From: Myxococcota bacterium
GTDB lineage: Bacteria > Myxococcota_A > Bradymonadia > UBA7976 > UBA1532
Assembly: GCA_963169045.1 (NCBI GenBank)
Contig: CAUJDF010000044.1
Coordinates: forward strand, 682,001 to 746,000
Reading direction: 5' to 3'
DNA: 64,000 nt
Shown: one piece after another, positions 9,823 to 17,547 of the stretch
Position numbering within the stretch: position 1 is the stretch's first letter
How the letters are laid out: each line of letters opens with the position of its first letter
The notes under the pieces: model-generated
What the model saw: only the letters and a program-made list of their open reading frames with translations
Databases searched by the model: none
Told to the model about the DNA's origin: nothing
Made by a program: the position numbers and the translations under genes

Positions 9823-10677
9823 ATGGCCTGGTGGCAGATGAGCGTCGACGTCCCCGAGGATCTGGCCGACACGCTGGCCGCCCTGCTGGCGGAGCACACC
9901 GGCGCCGCCGTCGAGGTCCGCGACGCGACGACGATGTCCAAGGCGGCGCCCGGCAACGCGCAGGTCGTCGCCGGCATGGCCGAGGCGCCCCCGGCAGACC
10001 TCGAGTCGATGGTGACCGAGTGGCTCGACTTCCTCGGCTTCCCCGGCGCCGTGGTCCGGACCCGCCGCAGCGAGGACGAGTCCTGGCGCGAGGGCTGGCG
10101 CGCGTTCTTCCGCGGATCGCGCGTCGCCGACCGCATCTGGGTGCGGCCGCCCTGGGAGGCGCCCGATCCGCAGGCCGCCGTCACCGTCGTCGTCGACCCC
10201 GGGATGGCGTTCGGCACCGGAACGCACGAGACCACCCGCGGCTGCCTGAAGATGCTCGAGGGGCTGCTCGACCCACCGCCCGCCACGCCGGTCCTCGACC
10301 TCGGGACCGGCTCGGGCATCCTCGCCATCGCCGCCGCGCTCTTCGGCGCGCGGGCCGTCGGCGTCGACAACGATCCCGACGCCACCGACAACGCGCGCCA
10401 CAACGCCGCCCTCAACGGCGTCGAGGACCGGGTCGAGTGGATCACCGGCACCATCGACGCCGTCCAGGGGCCGTTCGACGTCGTCGTCGCGAACATCCTC
10501 GCGCACGTCCTGATCGAGCTCGCGCCAGCGCTGACCGCCGTCGCCCGTCGCGACCTGGTGCTCGCGGGCCTGCTCGAGAAGGACGCCGACGCCGTCGTCG
10601 CCGCCTACCCCGCCTTCGCGCTCGTCCGCCGGCTCGCCGAGGGCGAGTGGGCCATCCTGCACCTGCGTCGGCGCTGA
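9823..10677 (+). CDS. prmA: Ribosomal protein L11 methyltransferase PrmA
   Basis: 284 residues, normal for the family. PrmA uses S-adenosylmethionine to methylate ribosomal protein L11 in the cytoplasm. The N-terminal part (WWQMSVDVPEDLADTLAALL) matches the L11-recognition domain. The catalytic domain shows the family signature FGTGTHETTR near residue 130, the SAM-binding loop LDLGTGSG near 158, the acidic residue of VGVDNDPDA, and VVANILAHVLIEL. Its TGA overlaps the ATG of rsmE by one base (TGATG), so the two RNA/ribosome methyltransferases are translationally coupled. Confidence 0.95.
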   Translation: MAWWQMSVDVPEDLADTLAALLAEHTGAAVEVRDATTMSKAAPGNAQVVAGMAEAPPADLESMVTEWLDFLGFPGAVVRTRRSEDESWREGWRAFFRGSRVADRIWVRPPWEAPDPQAAVTVVVDPGMAFGTGTHETTRGCLKMLEGLLDPPPATPVLDLGTGSGILAIAAALFGARAVGVDNDPDATDNARHNAALNGVEDRVEWITGTIDAVQGPFDVVVANILAHVLIELAPALTAVARRDLVLAGLLEKDADAVVAAYPAFALVRRLAEGEWAILHLRRR

Positions 10678-11390
10678 TGCTCCGCGTCCCCGCCCCCGGC
10701 GCCGACCTCGCCGCGCCCGTGCCGCTGGCGCCCGAGACCGCGCGCTACGTGACCGTCGTCCGACGGCTCGAGGCCGGCGCGGCGGTCTTGCTGTTCGACG
10801 GCCGCGGTCGCGAGGTCGAGGCCGTCCTCGAGCGCGAGGGCGAACGTTGGACAGCGCGCCCGAGCGGGCCCGTGCGCGAAGGGCGGCGCGGCGGCGGCGT
10901 GACGCTCTGCTACGGCCTCCCGAAGGGCGACAAGCTCGACGACGTGCTGCGGCAGGTGACGGAGCTCGGCGTCGAGGGCGTCCTGGTCGTCGCCTGCGAG
11001 CGCAGCGTGGTCCGGCTCGACGCGGACCGTGCGGAGAAGCGCCGCGAGCGCTGGACGCGGGTGGTCGCCGAGGCGGCGCGCCAGTGCGGACGCGCGGACA
11101 CCCCCGAGATCGAGGGGCCGCTCGCGATCGATGCCGCCCTCGACGCCACGGGCGCGATGGCGACGCGCCTCGTCCTGCACCCGGAGGGCGGCGCGCCGCT
11201 GGCGTCGGCCGCGCTCGACGCGCCGGTCGCCGTCTTCATCGGGCCCGAGGGCGGCTTCGCGCCGGGGGAGCTCGCCCGCCTGGCCCTCGCCGGCGTCCAG
11301 CGCGTCTCCCTCGGCGGCCTCGTCCTGCGGACGGAGACGGCGGCGGTGGTCGGCCCTGCGCTGGTCCTCCACCGCCTCGGCGTGCTATGA
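10677..11390 (+). CDS. rsmE: 16S rRNA (uracil1498-N3)-methyltransferase RsmE
   Basis: 237 residues. RsmE methylates U1498 of 16S rRNA. The start ATG overlaps the prmA stop. The N-terminal PUA-like part is followed by the SPOUT methyltransferase fold: YGLPKGDKLDDVLRQVTELGV, then VFIGPEGGFAPGE and LGGLVLRTETAAV, the last two forming the knotted SAM site. Length and motifs are those of a complete, active enzyme. A prmA-rsmE pair is common in bacteria. Confidence 0.95.
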   Translation: MLRVPAPGADLAAPVPLAPETARYVTVVRRLEAGAAVLLFDGRGREVEAVLEREGERWTARPSGPVREGRRGGGVTLCYGLPKGDKLDDVLRQVTELGVEGVLVVACERSVVRLDADRAEKRRERWTRVVAEAARQCGRADTPEIEGPLAIDAALDATGAMATRLVLHPEGGAPLASAALDAPVAVFIGPEGGFAPGELARLALAGVQRVSLGGLVLRTETAAVVGPALVLHRLGVL

Positions 11391-11391
11391 G
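11383..11391 (+). promoter_or_regulatory. Extended -10-like element before the RDD gene
   Basis: TGC-TATGAG overlaps the rsmE stop codon, and its hexamer ends 9 bases before the ATG at 11401. No Shine-Dalgarno is visible. It fits the leaderless pattern seen at several other starts in the window. Confidence 0.3.
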
Positions 11392-11400
11392 CGGCACGCC

Positions 11401-11919
11401 ATGACCGCGTCACGACCGTCCGCCGCGCCCACCCTCGAGGTGAAGGCGGCGCCGTTCTACCGCCGGCTCCTCGCCGACCTCATCGACCTCGCGCTGATCG
11501 CGGCGGCCACCTGGTGGCTCTGGAAGGGCGGGCACATCACGCCACCGACCCTGCCCGAGCAGCGATTCGACTGGATCGACTACACCGCCGACCTGCTCGC
11601 CGATCCGCGGGTGCACTTCGGCCGGGCCGTCGTCGTCGTGCCGGCGCTGGGCCTCTTGTACGGCACGGTGCTGCACACGCTGCTCGGCCGCACGCTCGGC
11701 GAGCTCGTGATGAACCTGCGCCTCGTCGACGGCAGCGGGCGCACCGCCGGCCCGTTCCGCAGCTTGCTGCACGGCCTCGGCACGACGGTCGGCGCCCTCG
11801 CCCTGCTGCTCGGCTACCTCTGGGGCGCCGTCGACCACCGCCGGCAGACGCTGGCGGAGTACGTGAGCGGCACCCTCCTCGTCGCGGGCCGGCCGCGCTC
11901 CCGGCGCCCGCCGACCTGA
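11401..11919 (+). CDS. RDD family membrane protein
   Basis: 172 residues. The RDD signature is visible: YRRLLADLIDLALI near the N-terminus (R and D of the first helix) and GRTLGELVMNLRLVD in the middle. Three hydrophobic segments are likely, around residues 28-42, 75-97 and 120-143. RDD proteins are small integral membrane proteins of mostly unknown role; some are linked to ion or solute transport. The ATG at 11401 follows the rsmE stop by 10 bases. No Shine-Dalgarno was found, and a TATGAG element sits just upstream. Confidence 0.85.
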   Translation: MTASRPSAAPTLEVKAAPFYRRLLADLIDLALIAAATWWLWKGGHITPPTLPEQRFDWIDYTADLLADPRVHFGRAVVVVPALGLLYGTVLHTLLGRTLGELVMNLRLVDGSGRTAGPFRSLLHGLGTTVGALALLLGYLWGAVDHRRQTLAEYVSGTLLVAGRPRSRRPPT

Positions 11920-11933
11920 CCTGCGCGCACCGG

Positions 11934-11962
11934 TTGCCCGGGCGCCTCGGAAGTGCTAGATG
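11934..11962 (+). promoter_or_regulatory. Candidate sigma-70 promoter for the T2SSE_N-HEAT gene
   Basis: TTGCCC and TAGATG are separated by 17 bases, and the -10 is preceded by an extended TGC (GTGCTAGATG). It lies in the 86-base gap between the RDD gene and the ATG at 12006, leaving a leader of about 37 bases. Confidence 0.45.
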
Positions 11963-12005
11963 CGTCCCGCCTGGACGTCTCGCCGGGGGGGCCGGGCGGG
12001 GGCAC

Positions 12006-13604
12006 ATGACCGAGACCGAACGCTTCTGGGACGACCTCGTCGCCCAGGGACTCCTCGACCGCGACGAGGTCGACGAGGCGAACCGCATCCTGCGCAAGCA
12101 CGGCGGCGCGCCCGACACCGCGATCCTCGAGGTGCGCCCCCTGGGCGCCGCCGAGCAGGTGCGCCTGCTGCGCATCCTCGCGCGCGCGTTCGACGCGCCG
12201 CTGGCGCCGCCCGAGTTCCTCGAGCGCCCGGAGCCCGACGCGCTGCAGTTCTTCCCGCGGGAGCTCGCGGCCCGCCACGGCCTGCTGGCGGTGCACGTCC
12301 ACCCGCACCGGCTGGTGGTCGTCACGCCGGCGCTGGGGCCCCACGTGCTCTCCGAGCTTTCGTTCGTCCTCGGGCGCCCGATCGAGCCGTACCTGGCGCT
12401 CGAGCTCGACGTGCGGCGGGCCCTGCGCCGCCACCTCGATCTGCCGCTCGGCGACCGCTTCACTGCGCTCGATGGCCGCTACCCGGGCGTGCCGGCCGGC
12501 GGGGCGGCGCCGCGGGTGCGCGCCATCCGCATCGAGCCGCCCGCCGACGCGCTCACGTCCAGCAGCCGATTTCGGGCGCTCGGTGGCGCCGAGGCGCCCG
12601 CCGGCCGCATGCGCTCGCCGCTCGATCCCCCGTCGACGTCCCCGCGGCCGGTGAGCGCACCGCCGGCGCCGATCGCGCCGCCCGGCGAGCCCTCGGCGGC
12701 GGCGCCGCCCGTGTTCGCGCGCCCGGCGCCGACCGACGACGAGATCGCCGCCGACGTGCGCGCGCTGTCCGACCGCGAGTCGCGCCTCGACGCCGAGGCC
12801 CGCCTGCTCGCCGCCGGCGACCGCGGCCTCGACGCGCTGCTCGCCGTCTTCCCCGGCCCGATCGAGGTGGACCGCTACACCGCCGATCCCGGCCGCATCG
12901 ACGAGCACGGCCCGGTCATCCGCGCCATCCGCCACTTCGGCGCCGCGGCGGGCGGGCCCGTCTCGCGCCTCTGCGACGCGCTGTCGCCCGAGGTGCGCTT
13001 CTACGCGGTGTCGCTGCTCGGGGCCCTCGACGGCCCGGTGCCCCCGACGCTGACCGAGCGGCTCTTCGACAAGGACCCGTCCGTGCGCGCCGCCGCGGCC
13101 CGCGCGCTCGGCCCACGACTCGAAGGCCCGCTGCGCGCCACGGTGGTGCCCCGCCTGCGCGAAGCGCTCGGCGACGACTCGCCCGCCCGACGCCGTTTCG
13201 CCGCCGAGGCCGCCGGCCGCCTGCGTGCCGACGAGACGCTGCCCGCGCTCATCGACGCCCTGCGGCGCCCCGCCGACGGCGCCGCCGAGGCTGTCCAGCG
13301 CGCCCTCGTCGAGCTGACGCGGCACGACTTCGGCGCCGACGCCCGCCGGTGGGCGGCGTGGTACGACGAGAATCGGCACCGGCCGCGCATCGAGTGGCTC
13401 CTCGACGGGCTGGCGAGCGACCGGCGCGGCTCGCGGGCCGCCGCGTTCGACGAGCTGAAGCGCCTCACCTGTCTCGAGCTCGGCTTCGGGGTCGACGCAT
13501 CGCCGGCGGAGCGGCGGGCCGCCGTCGAACGATGGCGCCGGTGGTGGACCGACGACGGCCGCACGCGCTTCGCGTCCCTCCGCGGTGACCCATCCCTCTC
13601 TTGA
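12006..13604 (+). CDS. T2SSE_N (GspE/MshE N-terminal)-HEAT repeat protein
   Basis: 532 residues, no signal peptide. Residues about 1-145 look like the T2SSE_N domain found at the front of type II secretion and type IV pilus ATPases (VRLLRILARAFDAPLAPPEF, then HGLLAVHVHPHRLVVVTP). In MshE-type ATPases a related domain binds cyclic di-GMP. A Pro/Ala/Ser-rich linker covers about residues 195-250. The rest is HEAT-like helical repeats (RFYAVSLLGALDGPVPPTL, DPSVRAAAARALG, ETLPALIDALRRP). There is no ATPase domain. It could be a stand-alone regulatory or scaffold protein coupling a nucleotide signal to a partner; this is inference. It has its own candidate promoter. Confidence 0.82.
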   Translation: MTETERFWDDLVAQGLLDRDEVDEANRILRKHGGAPDTAILEVRPLGAAEQVRLLRILARAFDAPLAPPEFLERPEPDALQFFPRELAARHGLLAVHVHPHRLVVVTPALGPHVLSELSFVLGRPIEPYLALELDVRRALRRHLDLPLGDRFTALDGRYPGVPAGGAAPRVRAIRIEPPADALTSSSRFRALGGAEAPAGRMRSPLDPPSTSPRPVSAPPAPIAPPGEPSAAAPPVFARPAPTDDEIAADVRALSDRESRLDAEARLLAAGDRGLDALLAVFPGPIEVDRYTADPGRIDEHGPVIRAIRHFGAAAGGPVSRLCDALSPEVRFYAVSLLGALDGPVPPTLTERLFDKDPSVRAAAARALGPRLEGPLRATVVPRLREALGDDSPARRRFAAEAAGRLRADETLPALIDALRRPADGAAEAVQRALVELTRHDFGADARRWAAWYDENRHRPRIEWLLDGLASDRRGSRAAAFDELKRLTCLELGFGVDASPAERRAAVERWRRWWTDDGRTRFASLRGDPSLS

Positions 13605-13629
13605 CGCATCCCGTCGAACGGACTAGAAA
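13601..13629 (+). promoter_or_regulatory. Candidate sigma-70 promoter for ctaB
   Basis: TTGACG (5 of 6 consensus) and TAGAAA (4 of 6) are separated by 17 bases. The -35 overlaps the stop codon of the preceding gene. The ATG of ctaB is 38 bases downstream of the -10. Confidence 0.48.
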
Positions 13630-13667
13630 TTCGCCGCTTCCGGACCTCGGAGATCGGCGGACGTTTC

Positions 13668-14573
13668 ATGCTCCCGGCGCACGCCCAGCCCCGCCCCGTT
13701 TCGGCCGTCGCCCGCGATCTCGTGGCGCTCGTCAAGCCGAACATCACGCTGCTGGTGATCATCACGACCGCCGGCGGATTGTGGCTGGCGCCGGGTGAGC
13801 TGAGCTGGGCGCGCCTCGTCGCGACGCTGGCCGGCACGGTGCTCGTCGTCGGCGCCGCGAACACGCTCAACTGCTACATCGAGCGCGACAGCGACCGGCA
13901 CATGGCGCGCACCAAGAACCGGCCGCTGCCCGCGGGCCGCCTGGCGCCCCGCGTCGCCCTGTGGTTTGGCCTCGCGCTGGCCCTGGTGTCAGTGCCGATG
14001 CTCACCTTCCTCGTGAACCCGATCACCGGCCTGCTCGGCGCCATCGCGCTCGTGATGTACGTCTGGGTGTACACGCCGCTCAAGCAGGTGACGCCGCACG
14101 CGCTGCTCATCGGCGCGGTGCCCGGCGCGGTCCCCCCCCTCATGGGCTGGACGGCGGTGACCGGCCACGCCGACTGGCCCGGCGTGGTCCTCTTCGGCAT
14201 CCTCTTCCTCTGGCAGCTGCCGCACTTCCTGGCCATCGCGGTCTACCGGCGCAACGAGTACGAGAAGGCCGGCATCCGCACCACCCCGTCGGTGCACGGC
14301 ATCGCCTCGACCAAGCGCCAGATGCTCTTCTGGTCGGCGACGCTCGTCCCGGTGAGCCTGCTGCTCGTGCCCTTCGGCGTCGCCGGCTGGATCTACTTCG
14401 CGCTGGCGTCGATCCTGGGCGTCGTCCTCGTCGGCTGGTCGATCGCGGGCTTCCGCGCCCAGGCCGAGAACCGGTGGGCGCGGGGCCTGTTCCTGTACAC
14501 GCTGGTCTACCTCACCCTCCTCTTCGCGGCCCTGGTCGTCGATGCCGGTCCCGGCCACGGCACCGGCCTCTGA
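13668..14573 (+). CDS. ctaB: Protoheme IX farnesyltransferase (heme O synthase)
   Basis: 301 residues with about nine hydrophobic segments. CtaB/CyoE transfers a farnesyl group from farnesyl diphosphate to heme B to make heme O, used by terminal oxidases. The prenyltransferase aspartate motif is clear: N-C-Y-I-E-R-D-S-D at about residues 67-75, followed by RTKNRPLP. The second conserved region YTPLKQVTPHALLIGAVPGA and the HFLAIAVYRRNEYEKAGI loop are also typical. The last 32 bases overlap the start of the ABC ATPase gene. The neighbouring DUF420 gene strengthens a link to cytochrome oxidase assembly. Confidence 0.95.
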   Translation: MLPAHAQPRPVSAVARDLVALVKPNITLLVIITTAGGLWLAPGELSWARLVATLAGTVLVVGAANTLNCYIERDSDRHMARTKNRPLPAGRLAPRVALWFGLALALVSVPMLTFLVNPITGLLGAIALVMYVWVYTPLKQVTPHALLIGAVPGAVPPLMGWTAVTGHADWPGVVLFGILFLWQLPHFLAIAVYRRNEYEKAGIRTTPSVHGIASTKRQMLFWSATLVPVSLLLVPFGVAGWIYFALASILGVVLVGWSIAGFRAQAENRWARGLFLYTLVYLTLLFAALVVDAGPGHGTGL

Positions 14574-15519
14574 CCCGGCCGCGGCCGACGCGCTCCTCGA
14601 GGTCCGCGGCCTCGCGTTGCGCTTCCGGGAGCGGCGCGTCCTCGAGGACCTGACCTTCAGCGTCCGGCGCGGCGAGATCTTCGGCCTGCTCGGGCCCAAC
14701 GGCAGCGGCAAGAGCACGACGTTCCGCATCATGACCGGGCTGCTCGTGCCCGACGCCGGCCGCATGACGTTCGACGGCGCGCCCGTCGCGCCGGGCGACC
14801 GTCGCCTGCGCCGCCGCCTCGGCGTCGTCTTCCAGAACCCCAGCGTCGACATCACCTTGACCTGCCGCGAGAACCTGCTGCTGACGGCGGCGCTCCACCG
14901 CGTGCCGCGAAGCGTCGCCCGGGAGCGCGCCGGGACGCTGCTCGAGCTCGCGGACCTCGCCGATCGCGCCGACGAGGTGGTGAAGAACCTGTCGGGCGGC
15001 ATGCGCCGCCGCCTCGAGCTGGCCCGCAGCCTCATCCACCGGCCATCGCTCCTGATCATGGACGAGCCGACGACGGGCCTCGACGAGATCTCGTTCCACC
15101 GCACGTGGGACCGCCTCCAGGCGCTCCGCCGCCGCGACGGGCTGACGATCCTGCTCACGACGCACCGCCCCGAGGAGGCGGCCCAGTGCGACCGCCTCGC
15201 CCTCATCGATCGCGGCGTGGTCATCGCCTGCGACACGCCCGAGAACCTCCAGCGCGCCGTCTCCGGCGATGTGATCACCGTCTCCGGCGAGGACGCCGAC
15301 GGCCTCGCCGCCGTCGTGCGCGAGCGCTTCGGCCTCGAGGCGCGCCGCGTCGACGACGGCGTCTCGTTCGTCTGCGAGCGCGGCCACGAGCTCATCCCGC
15401 GGCTCGTGGAGGCTTTCCCCGCCGGCCGCCTGCGGGCCGTGAACCTCAAGCGCCCCAGCCTGGCCGACGTGTTCCTGAAGCTCACCGGCCACGAGCTCGG
15501 CGGAGAGGAGCGCGCGTGA
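14542..15519 (+). CDS. ABC transporter ATP-binding protein
   Basis: 325 residues. The nucleotide-binding domain has Walker A GPNGSGKST (near residue 52), the Q-loop in VFQNPS, the ABC signature LSGGM and Walker B LLIMDEPTTGLD, with the switch histidine in TTHRPEEA. A C-terminal extension of about 90 residues with two short alpha/beta halves is typical of export ATPases paired with ABC-2 permeases. It overlaps ctaB by 32 bases and the permease by 4 bases (GTGA), so the three are probably one operon. The substrate cannot be told; the neighbours suggest heme, cytochrome or lipid-related export. Confidence 0.92.
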   Translation: MPVPATAPASDPAAADALLEVRGLALRFRERRVLEDLTFSVRRGEIFGLLGPNGSGKSTTFRIMTGLLVPDAGRMTFDGAPVAPGDRRLRRRLGVVFQNPSVDITLTCRENLLLTAALHRVPRSVARERAGTLLELADLADRADEVVKNLSGGMRRRLELARSLIHRPSLLIMDEPTTGLDEISFHRTWDRLQALRRRDGLTILLTTHRPEEAAQCDRLALIDRGVVIACDTPENLQRAVSGDVITVSGEDADGLAAVVRERFGLEARRVDDGVSFVCERGHELIPRLVEAFPAGRLRAVNLKRPSLADVFLKLTGHELGGEERA

Positions 15520-16307
15520 GCGTGGCCCTCGGCGACGACCTCGCCACCGTCGGCGTCCTCTGGCGCCGCGACCTGGCACGCTTCTTCCGCCAACGCAGCC
15601 GCCTGGTCGGCGCCCTCGTCCAGCCCATCGTCTTCTGGCTGCTCATCGGCGGCGGCATGGCGTCGACGTTCAGCCTCGGCACCGCGCCGGGCCTGGGCTA
15701 CATGGAGTACTTCTACCCGGGCATCGTGGTGATGATGGTGCTCTTCGCGAGCATCTTCGGGACGATCACCGTCATCGAGGACCGCCACGCCGGGTTCCTG
15801 CAGTCGGTGGTCGTCGGCCCGGGCTCGCGCACGGCGCTGGTCCTCGGCAAGTCGCTCGGCGTCGGCTCGGTCGGCCTGATGCAGGCGGCGCTCTTCCTGG
15901 TGTTCACACCGTGGGCCGGCTTCGCGCCCGGCGACGTGTCCTGGTTCTCGCTGGCGCTCTTCCTGGTGGTCGGCGCGGTGGGCCTGTCCGCCTTCGGCTT
16001 CGCGCTCGCCTGGTGGCTCGACTCGAGCCAGGCCTACCACGCGGTGATGAGCATCCTGCTGCTGCCCGGCTGGGTGCTCAGTGGCGCCATGTTCCCCGCC
16101 AGCGCGGATCACGCCGTGCTCGGCGCGATCATGCGCGCCAACCCGATGACCTACATCGTCAGCGGCGTCCGACGCGCCTTGTACGGCGGCGACCTGCCGG
16201 CGGGCACCTCCGCCGTCGACAGCGCGCCGCTCGAGCTCGCGGTCACCCTCGGCTTCGCCGTCGCCGCCGTCAGCCTCGCCACCTTCGTCTGCCACAAGCG
16301 ACGCTGA
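15516..16307 (+). CDS. ABC-2 type transporter permease
   Basis: 263 residues. The GTG start at 15516 overlaps the ATPase stop. Six hydrophobic segments are visible, for example PIVFWLLIGGGMAS, YFYPGIVVMMVLFASIFGTI and VGAVGLSAFGFALAWW. The motif EDRHAGFLQSVVVGPGSRTA after the second segment is the family's conserved amphipathic loop, and the LPGWVLSGAMFP stretch is the typical ABC-2 signature. It would form the membrane part of a homodimeric exporter with the preceding ATPase. Its stop overlaps the next start by one base. Confidence 0.92.
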   Translation: MSVALGDDLATVGVLWRRDLARFFRQRSRLVGALVQPIVFWLLIGGGMASTFSLGTAPGLGYMEYFYPGIVVMMVLFASIFGTITVIEDRHAGFLQSVVVGPGSRTALVLGKSLGVGSVGLMQAALFLVFTPWAGFAPGDVSWFSLALFLVVGAVGLSAFGFALAWWLDSSQAYHAVMSILLLPGWVLSGAMFPASADHAVLGAIMRANPMTYIVSGVRRALYGGDLPAGTSAVDSAPLELAVTLGFAVAAVSLATFVCHKRR

Positions 16308-16723
16308 TGGAGACGAGCGCCCTCCTCGCCGCCGTCAACGCCTGCTTCAATGGCCTTTCGGCCTGCCTCGTGGCCGCCGCCTACGTCGCGGTGCGGCGCC
16401 GGCAGCTCGCGCGCCACCGCAACCTGATGATCGCGGCCCTCGTGAGCAGCTCGCTCTTCCTCGTGGGCTACCTGACGCGCATGGGGCTCTACGGGAGCAC
16501 CGCCTACACAGGTACGGGCCTCGCCAGGACGATCTACCTGGTGATTCTGTTCAGCCACATGGTGCTTGCGGCCGTCGTCGTGCCGCTCGTGCTGCGGACG
16601 GTCTACCTGGCGTTCCGGCAGCGCTTCGAACAACACCGCCGCATCGCACGCTGGACGCTTCCGGTGTGGCTCTACGTCTCCGTGACCGGTGTGGTCGTCT
16701 ATCTGATGCTCTACCGGTCTTGA
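16307..16723 (+). CDS. DUF420 membrane protein (CtaM-like)
   Basis: 138 residues with four hydrophobic helices. It matches the DUF420 family: the N-terminal NACFNGLSACLVAAAY segment, RRRQLARHRNLMIAAL with the conserved R-H-R, and the SHMVLAAVVVPLVLRTVYLA helix with a conserved histidine. In Bacillus and Staphylococcus the relative CtaM (YozB) is needed to make active heme-A oxidase. Its location after ctaB and an ABC exporter, in overlapping reading frames, supports a role in oxidase assembly here. It is the last intact gene of the plus-strand run. Confidence 0.85.
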   Translation: METSALLAAVNACFNGLSACLVAAAYVAVRRRQLARHRNLMIAALVSSSLFLVGYLTRMGLYGSTAYTGTGLARTIYLVILFSHMVLAAVVVPLVLRTVYLAFRQRFEQHRRIARWTLPVWLYVSVTGVVVYLMLYRS

Positions 16724-16735
16724 GTCGCTCGCCGA

Positions 16736-17547
16736 GCCGGATCATGGTCACGACGCCCGGGGGAGCGCTCCACACCTGCATGCAGTCCATCGACCGCATC
16801 GTCGCCGTCGAGGATCGCTTCGGCCTCCGCTCGTCGGACTGACGCCGATGTCATCGAAACGCGTCGGTCGGATCGCGCCCAGGCAGCATGGCCCGCGCCC
16901 CGGCCCCACCTCGAGGGAGTGCCCACCGCGTCCTGCGGGCAGCGTCTCGAAGGCATTCGGGGCGGTGATACCCGTCGCCGGTCACCTCGGCGAACGTGGC
17001 ATGCCGCTCGAGCCAGATCTGTTCCCGCAGCGTATCGAACACGACCGTGTGTCACGCTCGGCGAGGTGCTCGAGCGTGTGTCCCTCCCTCACCAGGTGAC
17101 GGGCGTAGGCGTCGGCCTCGTCGGGTCGAGGCCCCCTCGCGCGCGCCACCTCGTTGCGCCCCGCGCCGGAGCTCTCCGATCAGCGCCGTCGCGGCCGCCG
17201 CCGCTCGCGCCGCGCGAAGGTGACGCGACGGCGCACGCGCCATGTGTCGATCACCCACGTCGTGACTTCGCGCCGGCAGGGGGCCGCCGCCGCCTCGAAG
17301 GCGTCCGCCGCCCGCAGCGTGCGCGCGAGGAGCGCCGTCTCGTCGGACGACTGCCGCACCGCGACCTCGAGTCGCGCCACCCGAAGCCGGGCGCACTCGA
17401 CGGGGTCGCCTTCGCGCAGCGCGAGGGCGTCGAGGTCGAGCGGAAGCGACTCGGCGATGGCGGCGAGGGGGCTCGCCTTGTCGCTCCGGATTGCCTGGAA
17501 CACGGCGGTGTACGCTTCGCGCAGCAGCGTGCGCTGGGCGCGAGACG
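16736..17547 (-). pseudogene. Decayed or frameshifted coding remnant, function unknown
   Basis: No intact gene explains these ~810 bases. On the minus strand, protein-like segments occur in different frames. Bases near 17540-17180 read LREAYTAVFQAIRSDKAS, then a long helical stretch ending near TTWVIDTWRVRR. Near 17110 another frame gives DEADAYARHLVREGHTLEHL. Near 17045 a third gives VFDTLREQIWLERHATFAEV, and near 16855 a last piece reads ASVRRAEAEAILDGDDAVDG. These could be one gene broken by at least two frameshifts, or sequencing errors. The family was not recognised. The boundary is approximate. Confidence 0.4.

Noticed and set aside
13989-16295. A 768-codon minus-strand frame over ctaB and the ABC genes
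   Set aside because: Clear membrane and ABC signatures are on the plus strand; the minus frame lacks any domain.
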